Shown here in pieces: positions 54,745-64,000 of a stretch of 64,000 bases of DNA. The notes beneath the pieces are model-generated. The model saw only the letters and a list, made by a program, of their open reading frames with translations, was not told the DNA's origin and searched no databases. Positions within the stretch are counted from its first letter, which is position 1; the number at the start of each line of letters is the position of its first letter. This DNA comes from Prorocentrum cordatum (Eukaryota; Sar; Dinophyceae; Prorocentrales; Prorocentraceae): positions 266,001-330,000 of the forward strand of contig CAUYUJ010007191.1 of assembly GCA_963575745.1 (NCBI GenBank), in the 5' to 3' direction. The translations under genes and the position numbers were made by a program.

Positions 54745-56425
54745 CCACACCTTCGGCGGGTCCCCAGACTTCCTTCCATGACGCTCTGCTGACAGTCTGC
54801 CTGGCGGTGGCCCCACTGAAGCAAGTGCGCACCACGGCGGCGCTATCGACAACCGGTGTACTCGGGTCGCTGGTGTGTCGGAGAGCCTGGATAGCCTCTT
54901 CCAGCTCTGCCGACGGAACGAGTTTCCTGTGGCCAGGCGATGCCCCGTGGCCCGAACCCATTACATAGGGTGGTTTCATTGAACATAACGTAACCCCCGT
55001 CACACCGTCTCAAGCGAATCTCACATGATTACTTCCCCCCCAAACCATCCGAACCCACCCATTCCCCAGCTGAAGCTCGATAGTCCCTTCGACAAAGGAT
55101 GGCGAAACTACCGTGGGACAATCCGCTGGATCCGTGGTCGAGGCGAGAATCCACCCAGCTTGTGGTATGCCTCGCAGCCTGTAGCAGGGGAAGTGATCCG
55201 CTCCTGATTTTGCTTCATCGAGCAATTCTGGGTGGATGCCTTCCAGCCCTTCGTTGGCGGGGCGCTCCCAAAGTTGGTGAAACAATGTCTCCTGAGGAGC
55301 TCCACATCTAGGGCAGGCGGGCGTCTTCCTGAATTGCCTCGGAGCTGCCTAGGCGCAGTTGCCGTCAAAGCCCGCTCCCATCAGCTCGGTCTCATCATCT
55401 GCGAAAGGGAGGCTGGCCAAGGGATATTCGGCCTCCTGCCGAATGCGATCGTCGAAATCAGCATCAGCCATGTCGAGGGCTGCCATCCTCGCACTACGCC
55501 TCGTAGACTCAAGGGCACGCCGTCTCCCGACGAGCCAGCCCTCGGGGTGGAGCCCCGGCGGTGGCGGAATCGCACCAGCCTGCGCCATACCAGAGCCCCC
55601 TGGCACACTCCGTGCACTGCACCCCTCGCCTCCGCCTCGGATTGCCGGGCTCCTGGCCATGAGGCGCCAGCTACAAACCCTTCTGGAGCAGCAGCTATTT
55701 CGTGCTGCTCCGCCCGCTGGAGACAGTCTCGGAGCCTCACGGCGCCACCGTTCGGTCGACGTCATCTTGGGCCCCGACCTCGTTGCAATGCTTCGCAGCC
55801 ACGCTCCAAACACTGGGCATCTATAGGGGGATCCCGGTGGGCCCACTGGGGCAGCTTGTCGGACCCGCCGTCCGCGAGGTGCCACGCAGTGCCATCTGCA
55901 GGGACCTCCCGGAGCCGAGGTCCAGGGGCCGCCCAGCCGACATCGAGCAGGCGGGCGGCGACCGCCCCCCCGAGAGGGCCCCTGACCCTTGCGCCACGCT
56001 AGCTGCAGCGGAGCCCGCGCCTCGCGGAGAAGCACCTCGGCCAGACCTCGACCCCGCCGGGGGTCAATCGGATGGCCCCTGCGGCGCACCCACCCGCCCT
56101 CCGAAGCCCTGCGAGGCGGGCGACCTTGGGCCCTCGGTTTCCCAAGGGCGGATGGCGCCATGCCCCATGCCCATCCCTTCAAATCCCCAGGTGGTCTGCG
56201 GGAGGAAGCCAGGCGTCCAGAGCCAAGCCGCTCGGGGGGTTGACCCAGCGACTTTGGTAATCATGGCAGCGAGGCCGGCAGCTGCATCAAGACGCTTCTT
56301 CATCGTCCTCACCGCCTGCCTGCTCCCAGTCCCGTCCACACGGATCTTTCACTCGCTGCGAGAGCCTGGGCTCGATGCCACGGCCCTGCAACTCCTCAAC
56401 AATCTCAAGCCCCAGCGATGGGCGA
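54745..56425 (-). pseudogene. LINE-C: decayed 3' part of a LINE ORF2
   Basis: No single frame survives, but fragments appear in the expected order on the minus strand. First is post-RT sequence (VEELQGRGIEPRLSQRVKD, TMKKRLDAAAGLAAMITKVA, AWLWTPGFLPQTTWGFEGMG) at ~56420-56150. A zinc-knuckle region follows (LFHQLWERPANEGLEGIHPE, ~55285). Then come RNase H-like pieces (GNGWVRMVWGGS; ELEEAIQALRHTSDPSTPVV then DSAAVV) to 54745. The RT core and endonuclease are absent. Several frameshifts and stops separate the pieces. Assignment rests on motif order. Confidence 0.55.
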
Positions 56426-56680
56426 CTTGTGGTCAAGGTGCGTGTGTTTGAAATCTTCATCTCCGTACCCACGCATTTGGTCACTACCACCATGACGATT
56501 CGTACCGTCTGGCCATGTACAACCGCGCTGTGTCCCACAGCGCACTGGGACATATCATCGGCCCAGGTGTCGAGCTGCAGAGGCCAACATGTACTGTGGA
56601 GGTGATCGGGGGATTTCCCACAACAACATCTTTGCCACATCCTCCGACTGGTTGCAACCAGCCGAGCTGTCCCTCAAAGG

Positions 56681-59600
56681 TTGGATGGGCTCGCTGAGCC
56701 CTCCATCTGCCCTCAGACGCCTTGGGTGGATCTGGAGTCTGAGCTGTACCCACATCACCCTGTTCACTTTCCCTTGGCTGTGAAAGATGTTGAGGCGTGG
56801 GCTCGCCTGCCCGTGGAGCCTCGTGGCTGGGGGTCCGAGGCCCCGATTGGCTGTGCGCCTTTCCCGCGGACTCGTGAATGGGAACGTGCATTACATTGTG
56901 TTCTGACAGCTGAGGGCCAGGTGGGCCTGCAGCGCGCTTGGGACCATGTGTTGCATAGTATTGAATGTGAGCTTTCTGATCGATGGGGACACAGACATTC
57001 GGATCGTTCGTCGCATGGAGGCCGTGGGGGTGACGTTGCCTTTCGCATGGTGAAGCTTGAGTGGAAGCCCCCTCGGCGGAGAGTGTACCAGACCCCGCAG
57101 GTGGCGGCGCTGCAGGTGGCGGCAAGCTGGCTCAGGCATGGTCGCGCTATGCGGCAGCAGGTTTGTGAGCTTGGGCAGAGGCTGATGGTGGCCAACGTGG
57201 TGTGCTCGGTCACTATTGCTCAGACGTCTCGTTTGGTTGAGTTGCTGTGTGAGCTGAAGCAGTTCTACTTGAAGATTGGTCGGGCGTCGGAGACGCTTGG
57301 CAAGCTGGATGTGGACCTGGCGCAGTTCTTGGCTCGTGGCATCACGGTCTGGACAGACCCTGTGGCTGGACACACAGTACAGTGCTTCCTGGATCGTGCT
57401 GATGACGCTAGGAAGAAGTTCGAGCGTGAGCAAGGGGCCAGGTGGCGTCAGTGGGCTCGTGATGCGTTAAGTGGCGGTGCTTCAATGGCGCATCGTTTTA
57501 CCCGTGTTCATCCGTTGCAGGAGGTGCTGGAGCAGACCACTCGGGCCAGCCCCCATCAATTAGTGCAGCGGGAGATGGAAAGGTGGAAGAAGATCTGGAC
57601 GGTGCATGGCCTCACGCAGTGGTCTCGGCCCTCCGACTTCGACGACTGGGACCACCTGCCCGAGATGTCCGTGGCCATGCTGCGGGTTGTCTGCCTGAAA
57701 TTCAAGGCGAAGACTGCGGTGGGTCAGTCGGGGATTGCTCCTCGAGCGTTGTGGCACCTCTCGGACGCAGGTCTCATCGCGCTGTCAAAGTTGTTTCAAC
57801 GGTGCGAGAGTTTGGGATTCTGGCCAGACAACCGCATATTCACCACGCTGGTCAGGTTGCCGAAGGAAGGATGCGGGTCTCGTCTCATCGCCTTGGTACA
57901 GACGCTGGTTCGGGTGTGGGCTAAGGCCCGAAGCTCCATCAGTCGGCAGTGGGTTGCTCAGACAGATCTTCGTGATGTCTGGGGAGCTGGAGGTGCTGGT
58001 CGCACTTCCTCGGCGGCGGCGTTCGAGCATAACCTGATGGTGGAGGTCGCGTCGCTGCTTGGCTGGCACACGGCGACTGCGGCGGTGGACGCGTGGAAGG
58101 CCTACGAGTCCGTCAGCCCTGGTGAGCTGATTTGTGAGGCCCGCCACCATGGTTTTCCCCTTCGGCTGGCCTGGATGGTGATCGAATACCATCGCCAGCC
58201 GAGGGTACTGAAGGCTTTCAATTCCTTTTCAGAGACCTTTGTATCATGGCAGGGAATGCTTGCAGGCTGTGCCCATTCTACCTCCCTCCTCACGCTCCTC
58301 ACCCTGCGCTCTGTGCGGCGAGTCCGAGCGAGTGGCGTCGTGCCCCGCGCATTGGTCGATGACCTCACGATTCAGTGGGTGGGGGCGGAGGCGGGTGGGA
58401 TCTCTAAACTGTTTACTGCGTTGGCCAACTTTAAAGCTGATGTTAAACCTCTGGGGATCGTTCTCCAGGACTCGGCCTCGGGGAAGTCGGGCTACGTGGT
58501 GGCCAATCGTAAGGTCCTGCGGGCCTCGAAACCCTGGGCTCGAGCGGTTCGGCTGGAAGCCAAGCGTAACATGCGTAACCTTGGTCACGAGCTCTCTGGG
58601 CGTGAGCGCAGGCGGCCGCTCACCCGACAGAGAATCGCTAAGCTTGGTTGCCGCATGAAGCGTGTTTATCCTCTACAGAAGGTGGCAGGGACTCGTGTGT
58701 CCGTCCTGTGGCGCACTGGCCTGCTTCCAGGTGCTAGTCATTGCTGTGCTGTTTCTGGGACCACGGACGCCGAACTTCGGAAGTTGAGAGCTGCTGCGGG
58801 GGCTTTGGTGGGCGCCAAGGGTCGTGGGGGGTCCCTGACGGTCTACTTGGCGTCTCAGGCGGATCCGTGGTGTGACCCGATTTTTGAAGCCACGATCGCC
58901 CCAGTCAAACACTACGCCCAGGTTGTTTGGATGCAAACTGTGTCCCTGGGTACGCTCGAGAGGGCGTGGAGGGCCTTGGCCGAAAAGCGGGGGCTGAAAT
59001 TCTCCTGGCTCCATGCCTCGGGCCCGCTTTCGGTGGTGGCGCTGTCTCTCCTTCGTGTTGACTGGTGCATGGAGTCTTCTGTTCTGATCCGTTCCGATCA
59101 AGGAATGGTGTACTCTTTGCTACAGATTGATCCGCAGCATTTAATCAAGCTGCTCTGTGCTGGCATCCAGCGCTGGCAGATGCGTCGCATCCAGGCTCAT
59201 TTTCCTGGTTTCCCCGCGGACGCCGAGTTGTGGCCCCGTGGGATCCGCGCCTGCGCTGGGTCCAAGTGGGCCGCGCTCCAAAACCCCAGGTCGGCTGGAA
59301 TCCTTCGGTCTCTTTGGTCTGACTCCTGGTGGCCCCAGGCCAAGTTGCATGATAAAGGGCTCGCCCCCGATCCTAAGTGTAGGGGCTGCGGAGCGGGCAG
59401 AGAGACGTGTGGTCACCTGTTGCTCGAGTGCCCTGTGCTGCGTGAGCGGCTGTTGGATTTTGAAGATGAAGTTCCTATTTCTGGGTCCCTGGCCAAAACT
59501 CGTGATCGGTTTCTGGACCAGGGGCCTGTTGGGCGCCCAGGGGCCGCTCTGGACCCTGAGAGTTTTGAGTTGTCGGTTGGGCTCCCGTTGCTCCCGATGA

Positions 59601-60445
59601 GACCTCCTGACCCGCCGTGTGACCCGCCGATTTTTTGGTGGGGGGATTGGGAATCTGATCCCTCGCAGTGGTCAAATGCTGCATTCACGGATGGGTCGGG
59701 TATGTGGTCGTCTCAACCAGAAATTAGGGCGTGTGGCTGGGGCGTCGTCCAGCTGTGCGCGTCGGGCACGCCACTAAGAGCGTGCTATGGCAGGCTTGGA
59801 GGCGCCAGTCAGACGGTTGGCGAGGCCGAGCGAGTCGCCTATTTGCGGGCGGTGGAAAAAATCCCGTCGCTGCAGGTCATAGTCACTGATCTTTTGGGCC
59901 TGGCCAATGAAGCTCAGGAGTGGAGTGCGGAGTCTGAAGGTCCAGGGGCTGAGCATGCCGCGGTGTGGCGGCAGATTCGTGCGGCGGTAGTGCGTCGCGG
60001 AGGGGTCCCGCCCACCACCCATTGGTGTCCTGCCCATAGGGACCTGTCGGATGCGGCCCTGGCGACCCCTGGATCTGGCCCGCCGTTTTTGTACGTCCTG
60101 GGAAATGCCTGGGCTGATTTCTTTGCTAAGGCTGGTGCTGCCAGCCAGATGGTTGGACAGGGCACGGCTGATCTGTTTCGGATCGCGCTCAAGGAGTGTC
60201 AGGAGTTCGCCAAGTATCTGGCTTGGGCTGGGGGTCGGGCCATTGATCTGGGGCTTGGGGCGTCGTCGTTGTCGGAGGGAGCTGCTCGTTCTCGTCCGAG
60301 GCCTGGCCCCCGCCCAACCCCCGTTGAAATTTTAGAGCCTGGTGAGCCCCTCGCGTGCCACAGCATGTATAGGAGCGACGCCGCCCAGGAATGGAGATGC
60401 AGGCGGTGTGGAGTCGCCACCGACCAGGACCACGCCTCCGCGCCC
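56681..60445 (+). pseudogene. LINE-B ORF2: reverse transcriptase, zinc knuckle, RNase H
   Basis: A long open frame with no authentic start; its upstream endonuclease is in other frames. RT: AAVDAWKAYESVSPGE (first Asp, ~residue 468 of the frame) and RALVDDLTIQWVG (VDD box, ~557). A CCHC knuckle CRGCGAGRETCGHLLLEC lies at ~900. RNase H is complete: FTDGSGMW (~1001), GEAERVAYLRAV, IVTDLLGLA and LGNAWADFFAKAG (~1140). After ~60445 the frame becomes Arg/Pro-rich because the coding frame has shifted. RT and RNase H could be catalytically intact, but without the endonuclease this copy cannot move by itself. Confidence 0.82.
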
Positions 60446-60849
60446 TCAGGTCCTGCTCGGCGCGCTGCACGCCGACCGAGGTGCAGCGCTGGCAGGCCGC
60501 CCGTGCTTTCTCTCGCTGCTCCGATTGGAGGCCGACCTCCGATGCGGTCCATGTCGCCCTGGAGGCGGCGGCAAGGGTCCTTGAGACGGGCCCCACCTGG
60601 GTGCCGGGCTCTGGGGAGGGCTCTGGGGCTCGGCGTTTTGCCGACTTGGCCCTGTTCCGCGACCTCGGCCATCGGATGGCTGAGGCGGGTGCGTTCGTCT
60701 TCTGTGAGCGGTGTGCGTGCTTTGCTGGGGAGTCTGGGCGGGTGCTTGGTCTCAAAGCCCCTTGTCAGGGACCTTCGGAGGTCCCCAAGACTCTCAGCGC
60801 TCAGAAGACCCGCCTCCAGAGGTTGAGGAGTGGGCTGCCGCCTAGATAG
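60440..60849 (+). pseudogene. LINE-B ORF2 C-terminal zinc-binding tail, shifted frame
   Basis: After a frameshift near 60445 the plausible C-terminus continues in another frame: CSARCTPTEVQRWQAARAFS, DLALFRDLGHRMAEAGAFVF, CERCACFAGESGRVLGLKAP, ending LQRLRSGLPPR and a stop at 60847-60849. The paired C-x2-C motifs suggest zinc binding; the function is not known. Confidence 0.6.
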
Positions 60850-60960
60850 CGGCTGAGGGTCCTGGGTCCTGGCTGATACTGATCTGGGGCCCTCGAGTTT
60901 TTTGTTTAGTTTCTCTGTGTAGAGTGGGTTCGGGCGACTTGGACTCACCCTCTACTGGCG

Positions 60961-61000
60961 TCTCCTCCTCCTCCTCCTCCTCCTCCTCCTCCTCCTCCTC
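60961..61000. repeat. (TCC)n microsatellite
   Basis: Lies between the LINE-B 3' UTR and the S1 gene stop. 61001-61100 is probably the 3' UTR of the S1 gene; no poly(A)-derived tract is visible. Confidence 0.85.
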
Positions 61001-61100
61001 CGGCAGAGGTGGAGGCGGCAATGCCGGCGAGCAGGGAGCGCATCCCTCACCGCCGCCGCCGGGAGCCGCCCGCCTGCCCTCGCCCCTCGCGGCGAGCAGC

Positions 61101-63881
61101 CTAGTACGTCTCCTTCCAGTCGGGGAGCGGCTCCCTCTGCTCCTTGCCGCCCCACCTCTTGTTCGCGTCGAGCGCCCAGTACCTGCCGACCTCGCCCGGA
61201 ATCGGCCTCCATCTCCAGTTAGGGTCGTTGAGCGGCGGCTGCATGTACTTGCGGTGGATCTTGTGGCTCGTGCCGTAGTCGTAAGAGATGACGGTGTCAT
61301 GGAGGCTCGGCTCGGGGATCTCGGCCGGCGCTGTGGGGTCCGCGCGCAGCTGCACGGGCACGGGGATGTAGAACGGCACCGACTGCTTGATCTCCTCGCT
61401 CCCGGTGAAGTGCAGCTTGGAGTCCGGGAACAGGACGACGTCGGTCTCCTTCTCCGAGAACTCGAAGAGCTCGGGCATGTTCACCGCCCACTGCTCGAGC
61501 GGGACGTGGTACTTGTCAAGGACCTCCATGTCCGGTATGCCCCATGCGTTCATGGCTACCATGCGCGCGGTCCGCAGGGGGTCGCACGGCACGTCCCCAG
61601 GCGGCAGCTTGCCGCCTCCTCCCACGCGGGAGCCCGGGGCCACGACGCTGGCCTCGGAGGGCTCCGTCAGGGACAAACTGATCTTCTCGTCAGTAGCGTC
61701 CATCCTGGCGATGTATACGTCAAGCGAGTCGCCGACCTGAAGCGTCTCCATGGACATGCCCTCCTTCGCGTTCACGAAAGCCGTGGGCAGCAGCGCGTCC
61801 CTCCTGAGGCCGATGTCGACGAAGGCGCCGTACTCCTTGAGCGTCTTAACGGTTCCCTTGAGCTGCTGGCCCACCGACAGGTCGCCGAACTTGATGCCGC
61901 TGCCTCCCGCGGCCTCGAATCCAGCCTCTGCGAGAACCATCTTGTTCTCTGCGGCGTCGACATTGACGACGACCAGGCCCTTGAGCTCATCACCACTCTT
62001 GCAAGCGTCGCCGTCCTTCATCATTCGCGTCGGAAGCAGCGCCTGGAACGAGGCTCCGATCTCGATGAAAGCTCCGAAAGCCAGGACCTTGTCAACCTTT
62101 CCATCGATCACATCGCCCTCAGAGAAGTCGCCAGCAAGCTTCCTCGAGGAGACGGCCAGGCGCTGCTTGTTCGGGTCCGACTGGATGACTCTGAGGCCCG
62201 TCAGCTCCAGTCCTTTCTTGAACTCTCCAATGGGCCTGTCGAGTTCGGACGCCGAATACAGCGCGTCGCGCTCAGCGCCCACGTCCACGAAGACGCCAAA
62301 CTCCATGACGCGGGACACCTTGCCGTTCACCGTGTCGCCGACTTTGAGCTCGCTCAGGGACGTCGAATCGTCCTCCTCTTGGTTATTCAGGGCCTCGGTG
62401 GAGCTCACCTCGAGCCGGCTTGTGGTGGAGTCAGACGTGACGACGAAGAGGTTATCGATCTCATCGCCCTCGTTATACTCTGACAGTGGCTTCGGGAGGT
62501 TCTTCTCACGGATAGTTGCGTTGAGAATGGCGCCGACGTCGATGCTGAGGCCGCCTTGCGTCTTCTTGGTGATCGTGCCAGAGACCTGCGCGCCGCGGGG
62601 GAAGTCCGAGATCGGTGCGCCCGACGAGGTGGACACAGAGATCCTGTTGGTCGAGACCTCGATGGTCATGATGGTGAGGTCGGCCACCTCGCCGACGGTG
62701 TACTCGCTGGCCGGCTTGCCCAGGAACGCGGTCGGGCAGAGCACCGACACCGTGAGGTTGGCGTCGAAGAAGACCCCGTACTTGGTGATGCTCTCGACGG
62801 TGCCCTCGAGGACCTCGCCCACCTTGCACTCGGAGGGCATCTGCTTCGTCGAGACCTCCACCTCCTCCCTCTCGAGGTTGATGGACGAGACGCGCAGGCC
62901 CTCGACCTTCTCGCCCACTTTGTACTCGTCGACGGGCTTCTCCAACTGGTTGATGCGATACAGGGCGTCGCGCTCAGTTCCGATGTCCATGAAGAGGCCG
63001 TACTGGGCGTTGGCCCTGATGATGGTGCCCTGGACCTTCTGGCCCACGGCCAGGTCCTCGATCTTGATGCTGGCCACCTTGGGCTCGAGGTCGGGGGACA
63101 CGGTGATCCTGTTCCCGACGATCGAGACAACCCTCAGCTCCACCTCGTCGCCCTTGCTGTACTCCTCCAGGGGCTTCGTAAGGAAGCGCTGCGGCGCCAG
63201 GGCTTCGGACGGCTCGCCGATGTCGAAGAAGACGCCGATGTTGTCAGCGGACCCGGTGCAGGTGCCCTTGACGATCTCGCCCTCCTTCACCTTCACAGGG
63301 GCCACCTTGACGCTCAGGCGGATCTTGCGCGTGGCCGGGGTGTCTCCGGTCTGGACCTCCGTGATGGTCAGGCCGGAGATCTTGTCGCCCACCTTGTACT
63401 TGGTGCCCTTTGGGATCATCATCGCTGGGAGCAGAGCGTCCTTCTCTGCGCCGATGTTCACGTAGATGCCGATGTTGGCCACACGGTTCACGGTGCCCTC
63501 GAACTCGTCGCCGACGCTGAGGTCCTCGAGCCGCGTCGCCCGCCGGCTAGTGAGCCCCCTGTGCCTCCGGCTGCCGGAAACTGCCGCCACGGAGGCCAGC
63601 ACCAGGGCGGCGGTGCCCGCGACGCCAGCCAGGCTGACGCCCGCAGCGGCGGCAGGGGGCGGGCCCAGGGGGGCGGCCCTGCCGAGCTCCGGCGCGGGGG
63701 CGGCGCTGCCTCGCAGCGCGCTGCTGCTCGCCGGCGGCAGGCTCACGAAAGCCGCGGCGTCCGTGCCGAGGCCGCGGCAGAGCTGAGCGGCGAGGAGCAG
63801 GAGCGGAGCGCCGACGATGGCGCCGGAGACAAGGTGGGCCTGCCGCCGCCGCGGCGAGGACGTGGGCACCACGGAGGCCAT
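61101..63881 (-). CDS. Plastid-type protein with eight S1 domains (intron-free, SL-tagged)
   Basis: 926 residues from the ATG at 63881; the frame is open 24 bases further upstream through a CA run but without another ATG. Residues 16-38 are a hydrophobic signal peptide, followed by AAAFVSLPP (~42-50, the Phe-based motif of dinoflagellate plastid presequences) and a second hydrophobic segment (~81-101), so targeting to a multi-membrane plastid is inferred. Eight S1-type OB folds follow at ~119-192, 198-263, 276-346, 352-418, 427-493, 509-579, 586-652 and 668-739, most with the G-x-V...G-(A/V)-F-V-D-(I/V)-G pattern. S1 domains bind RNA, as in ribosomal protein S1, so a role in plastid translation or RNA handling is likely. 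The last ~155 residues, rich in Trp, Pro and Tyr, are unassigned. No introns over 2.8 kb. Confidence 0.88.
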   Translation of the reverse strand: MASVVPTSSPRRRQAHLVSGAIVGAPLLLLAAQLCRGLGTDAAAFVSLPPASSSALRGSAAPAPELGRAAPLGPPPAAAAGVSLAGVAGTAALVLASVAAVSGSRRHRGLTSRRATRLEDLSVGDEFEGTVNRVANIGIYVNIGAEKDALLPAMMIPKGTKYKVGDKISGLTITEVQTGDTPATRKIRLSVKVAPVKVKEGEIVKGTCTGSADNIGVFFDIGEPSEALAPQRFLTKPLEEYSKGDEVELRVVSIVGNRITVSPDLEPKVASIKIEDLAVGQKVQGTIIRANAQYGLFMDIGTERDALYRINQLEKPVDEYKVGEKVEGLRVSSINLEREEVEVSTKQMPSECKVGEVLEGTVESITKYGVFFDANLTVSVLCPTAFLGKPASEYTVGEVADLTIMTIEVSTNRISVSTSSGAPISDFPRGAQVSGTITKKTQGGLSIDVGAILNATIREKNLPKPLSEYNEGDEIDNLFVVTSDSTTSRLEVSSTEALNNQEEDDSTSLSELKVGDTVNGKVSRVMEFGVFVDVGAERDALYSASELDRPIGEFKKGLELTGLRVIQSDPNKQRLAVSSRKLAGDFSEGDVIDGKVDKVLAFGAFIEIGASFQALLPTRMMKDGDACKSGDELKGLVVVNVDAAENKMVLAEAGFEAAGGSGIKFGDLSVGQQLKGTVKTLKEYGAFVDIGLRRDALLPTAFVNAKEGMSMETLQVGDSLDVYIARMDATDEKISLSLTEPSEASVVAPGSRVGGGGKLPPGDVPCDPLRTARMVAMNAWGIPDMEVLDKYHVPLEQWAVNMPELFEFSEKETDVVLFPDSKLHFTGSEEIKQSVPFYIPVPVQLRADPTAPAEIPEPSLHDTVISYDYGTSHKIHRKYMQPPLNDPNWRWRPIPGEVGRYWALDANKRWGGKEQREPLPDWKETY

Positions 63882-63962
63882 GTGCAAACACACACACACA
63901 CACACGGCAGCGGCGAGCTCCGCCCAGGGACGCCACCGGCTGTCAGCGCAGACGCTGCCCAG
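63882..63962 (-). other. 5' leader of the S1 gene
   Basis: Eighty-one bases from the SL relic to the ATG, including a short (CA)n run (63891-63905) that lies just upstream of the start codon. Confidence 0.7.
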
Positions 63963-63984
63963 CTTGAGCCAAAATGGCTACGGA
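63963..63984 (-). other. SL relic upstream of the S1 gene
   Basis: Exact 22-nt dinoflagellate SL on the minus strand, followed by CTGGGCAGCG rather than a splice donor. It shows that a trans-spliced mRNA was copied into DNA here. Confidence 0.95.
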
Positions 63985-64000
63985 GCTCCCTCCCTCCTCC

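Larger units (their letters stand above)
56435..60960 (+). mobile_element. LINE-B: 5'-truncated LINE on the plus strand
   Basis: Starts inside a decayed endonuclease (LHLRTHAFGHYHHDDSYRLA, then GDRGISHNNI in place of GDFN), continues with RT, zinc knuckle, RNase H and a frameshifted C-terminus to 60849, then ~110 bp of 3' UTR with a TTTTTTGTTTAGTTT stretch. 5' truncation is usual for LINE copies. No SL relic at this end. Its left end abuts LINE-C head to head. Confidence 0.8.

Noticed and set aside
60880-60960. Poly(A)-derived tail of the S1 retrogene
   Set aside because: The TTTTTTGTTTAGTTT stretch at ~60898 is better explained as the LINE-B 3' UTR; it is ~190 bp beyond the S1 stop and interrupted.
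60924-63465. Long plus-strand frames of 519 and 571 codons
   Set aside because: Antisense shadows of the S1 gene; composition follows the complementary codons and there are no motifs.

Overview
The window looks like nuclear DNA of a dinoflagellate. The strongest evidence is two exact copies of the dinoflagellate spliced-leader (SL) sequence, at 7284-7305 and 63963-63984 (both minus strand), each placed at the 5' end of an intron-free coding unit. A class-I-like bipartite plastid presequence (signal peptide, F-V-S-L-P motif, second hydrophobic stretch) on the only complete host-type protein supports this. So do the high GC content, very long microsatellites and decayed LINE and Ty1/copia retrotransposons. 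The species cannot be named from the sequence.

Layout. 1-7305: LINE-A on the minus strand, with an SL relic at its 5' end, then ORF1, then ORF2 (endonuclease and reverse transcriptase), and RNase H displaced to another frame. It runs off the left edge. 7306-10277: purine and pyrimidine microsatellites and three foldback elements. 10278-12108 and 21160-21630: one ~160-bp satellite array, split by a 9.05-kb Ty1/copia element (12109-21159, minus strand) with two 790-bp LTRs, a polypurine tract and a 6-bp target duplication. Its coding region is frameshifted in several places. 21636-54740: a gene-poor desert of microsatellites, minisatellites, a 36-bp/459-bp higher-order satellite, foldback elements and seven copies of a short mobile family (here SE1). 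Two weak exon-like segments are all that hints at host genes there. 54745-56425: a decayed LINE-C remnant on the minus strand. 56435-60960: 5'-truncated LINE-B on the plus strand with an open RT-RNase H frame. 61101-63881: an intron-free gene on the minus strand for a plastid-type protein with eight S1 domains, SL relic upstream.

The most interesting material is mobile-element biology. (i) SL relics show that trans-spliced RNAs, including a LINE transcript, were copied back into the genome. (ii) SE1 is a 150-220-bp non-autonomous family, flanked by 5-bp duplications in the clean copies, always in one orientation, with microsatellites growing inside individual copies and splice-like ends on the minus strand. 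(iii) There are at least nine further foldback elements, one (48197-48387) with a perfect 8-bp target duplication.

Limits: everything was read by eye. Coordinates of degenerate repeats are approximate, intron-containing host genes could be missed, and family assignments rest on motifs rather than database searches.
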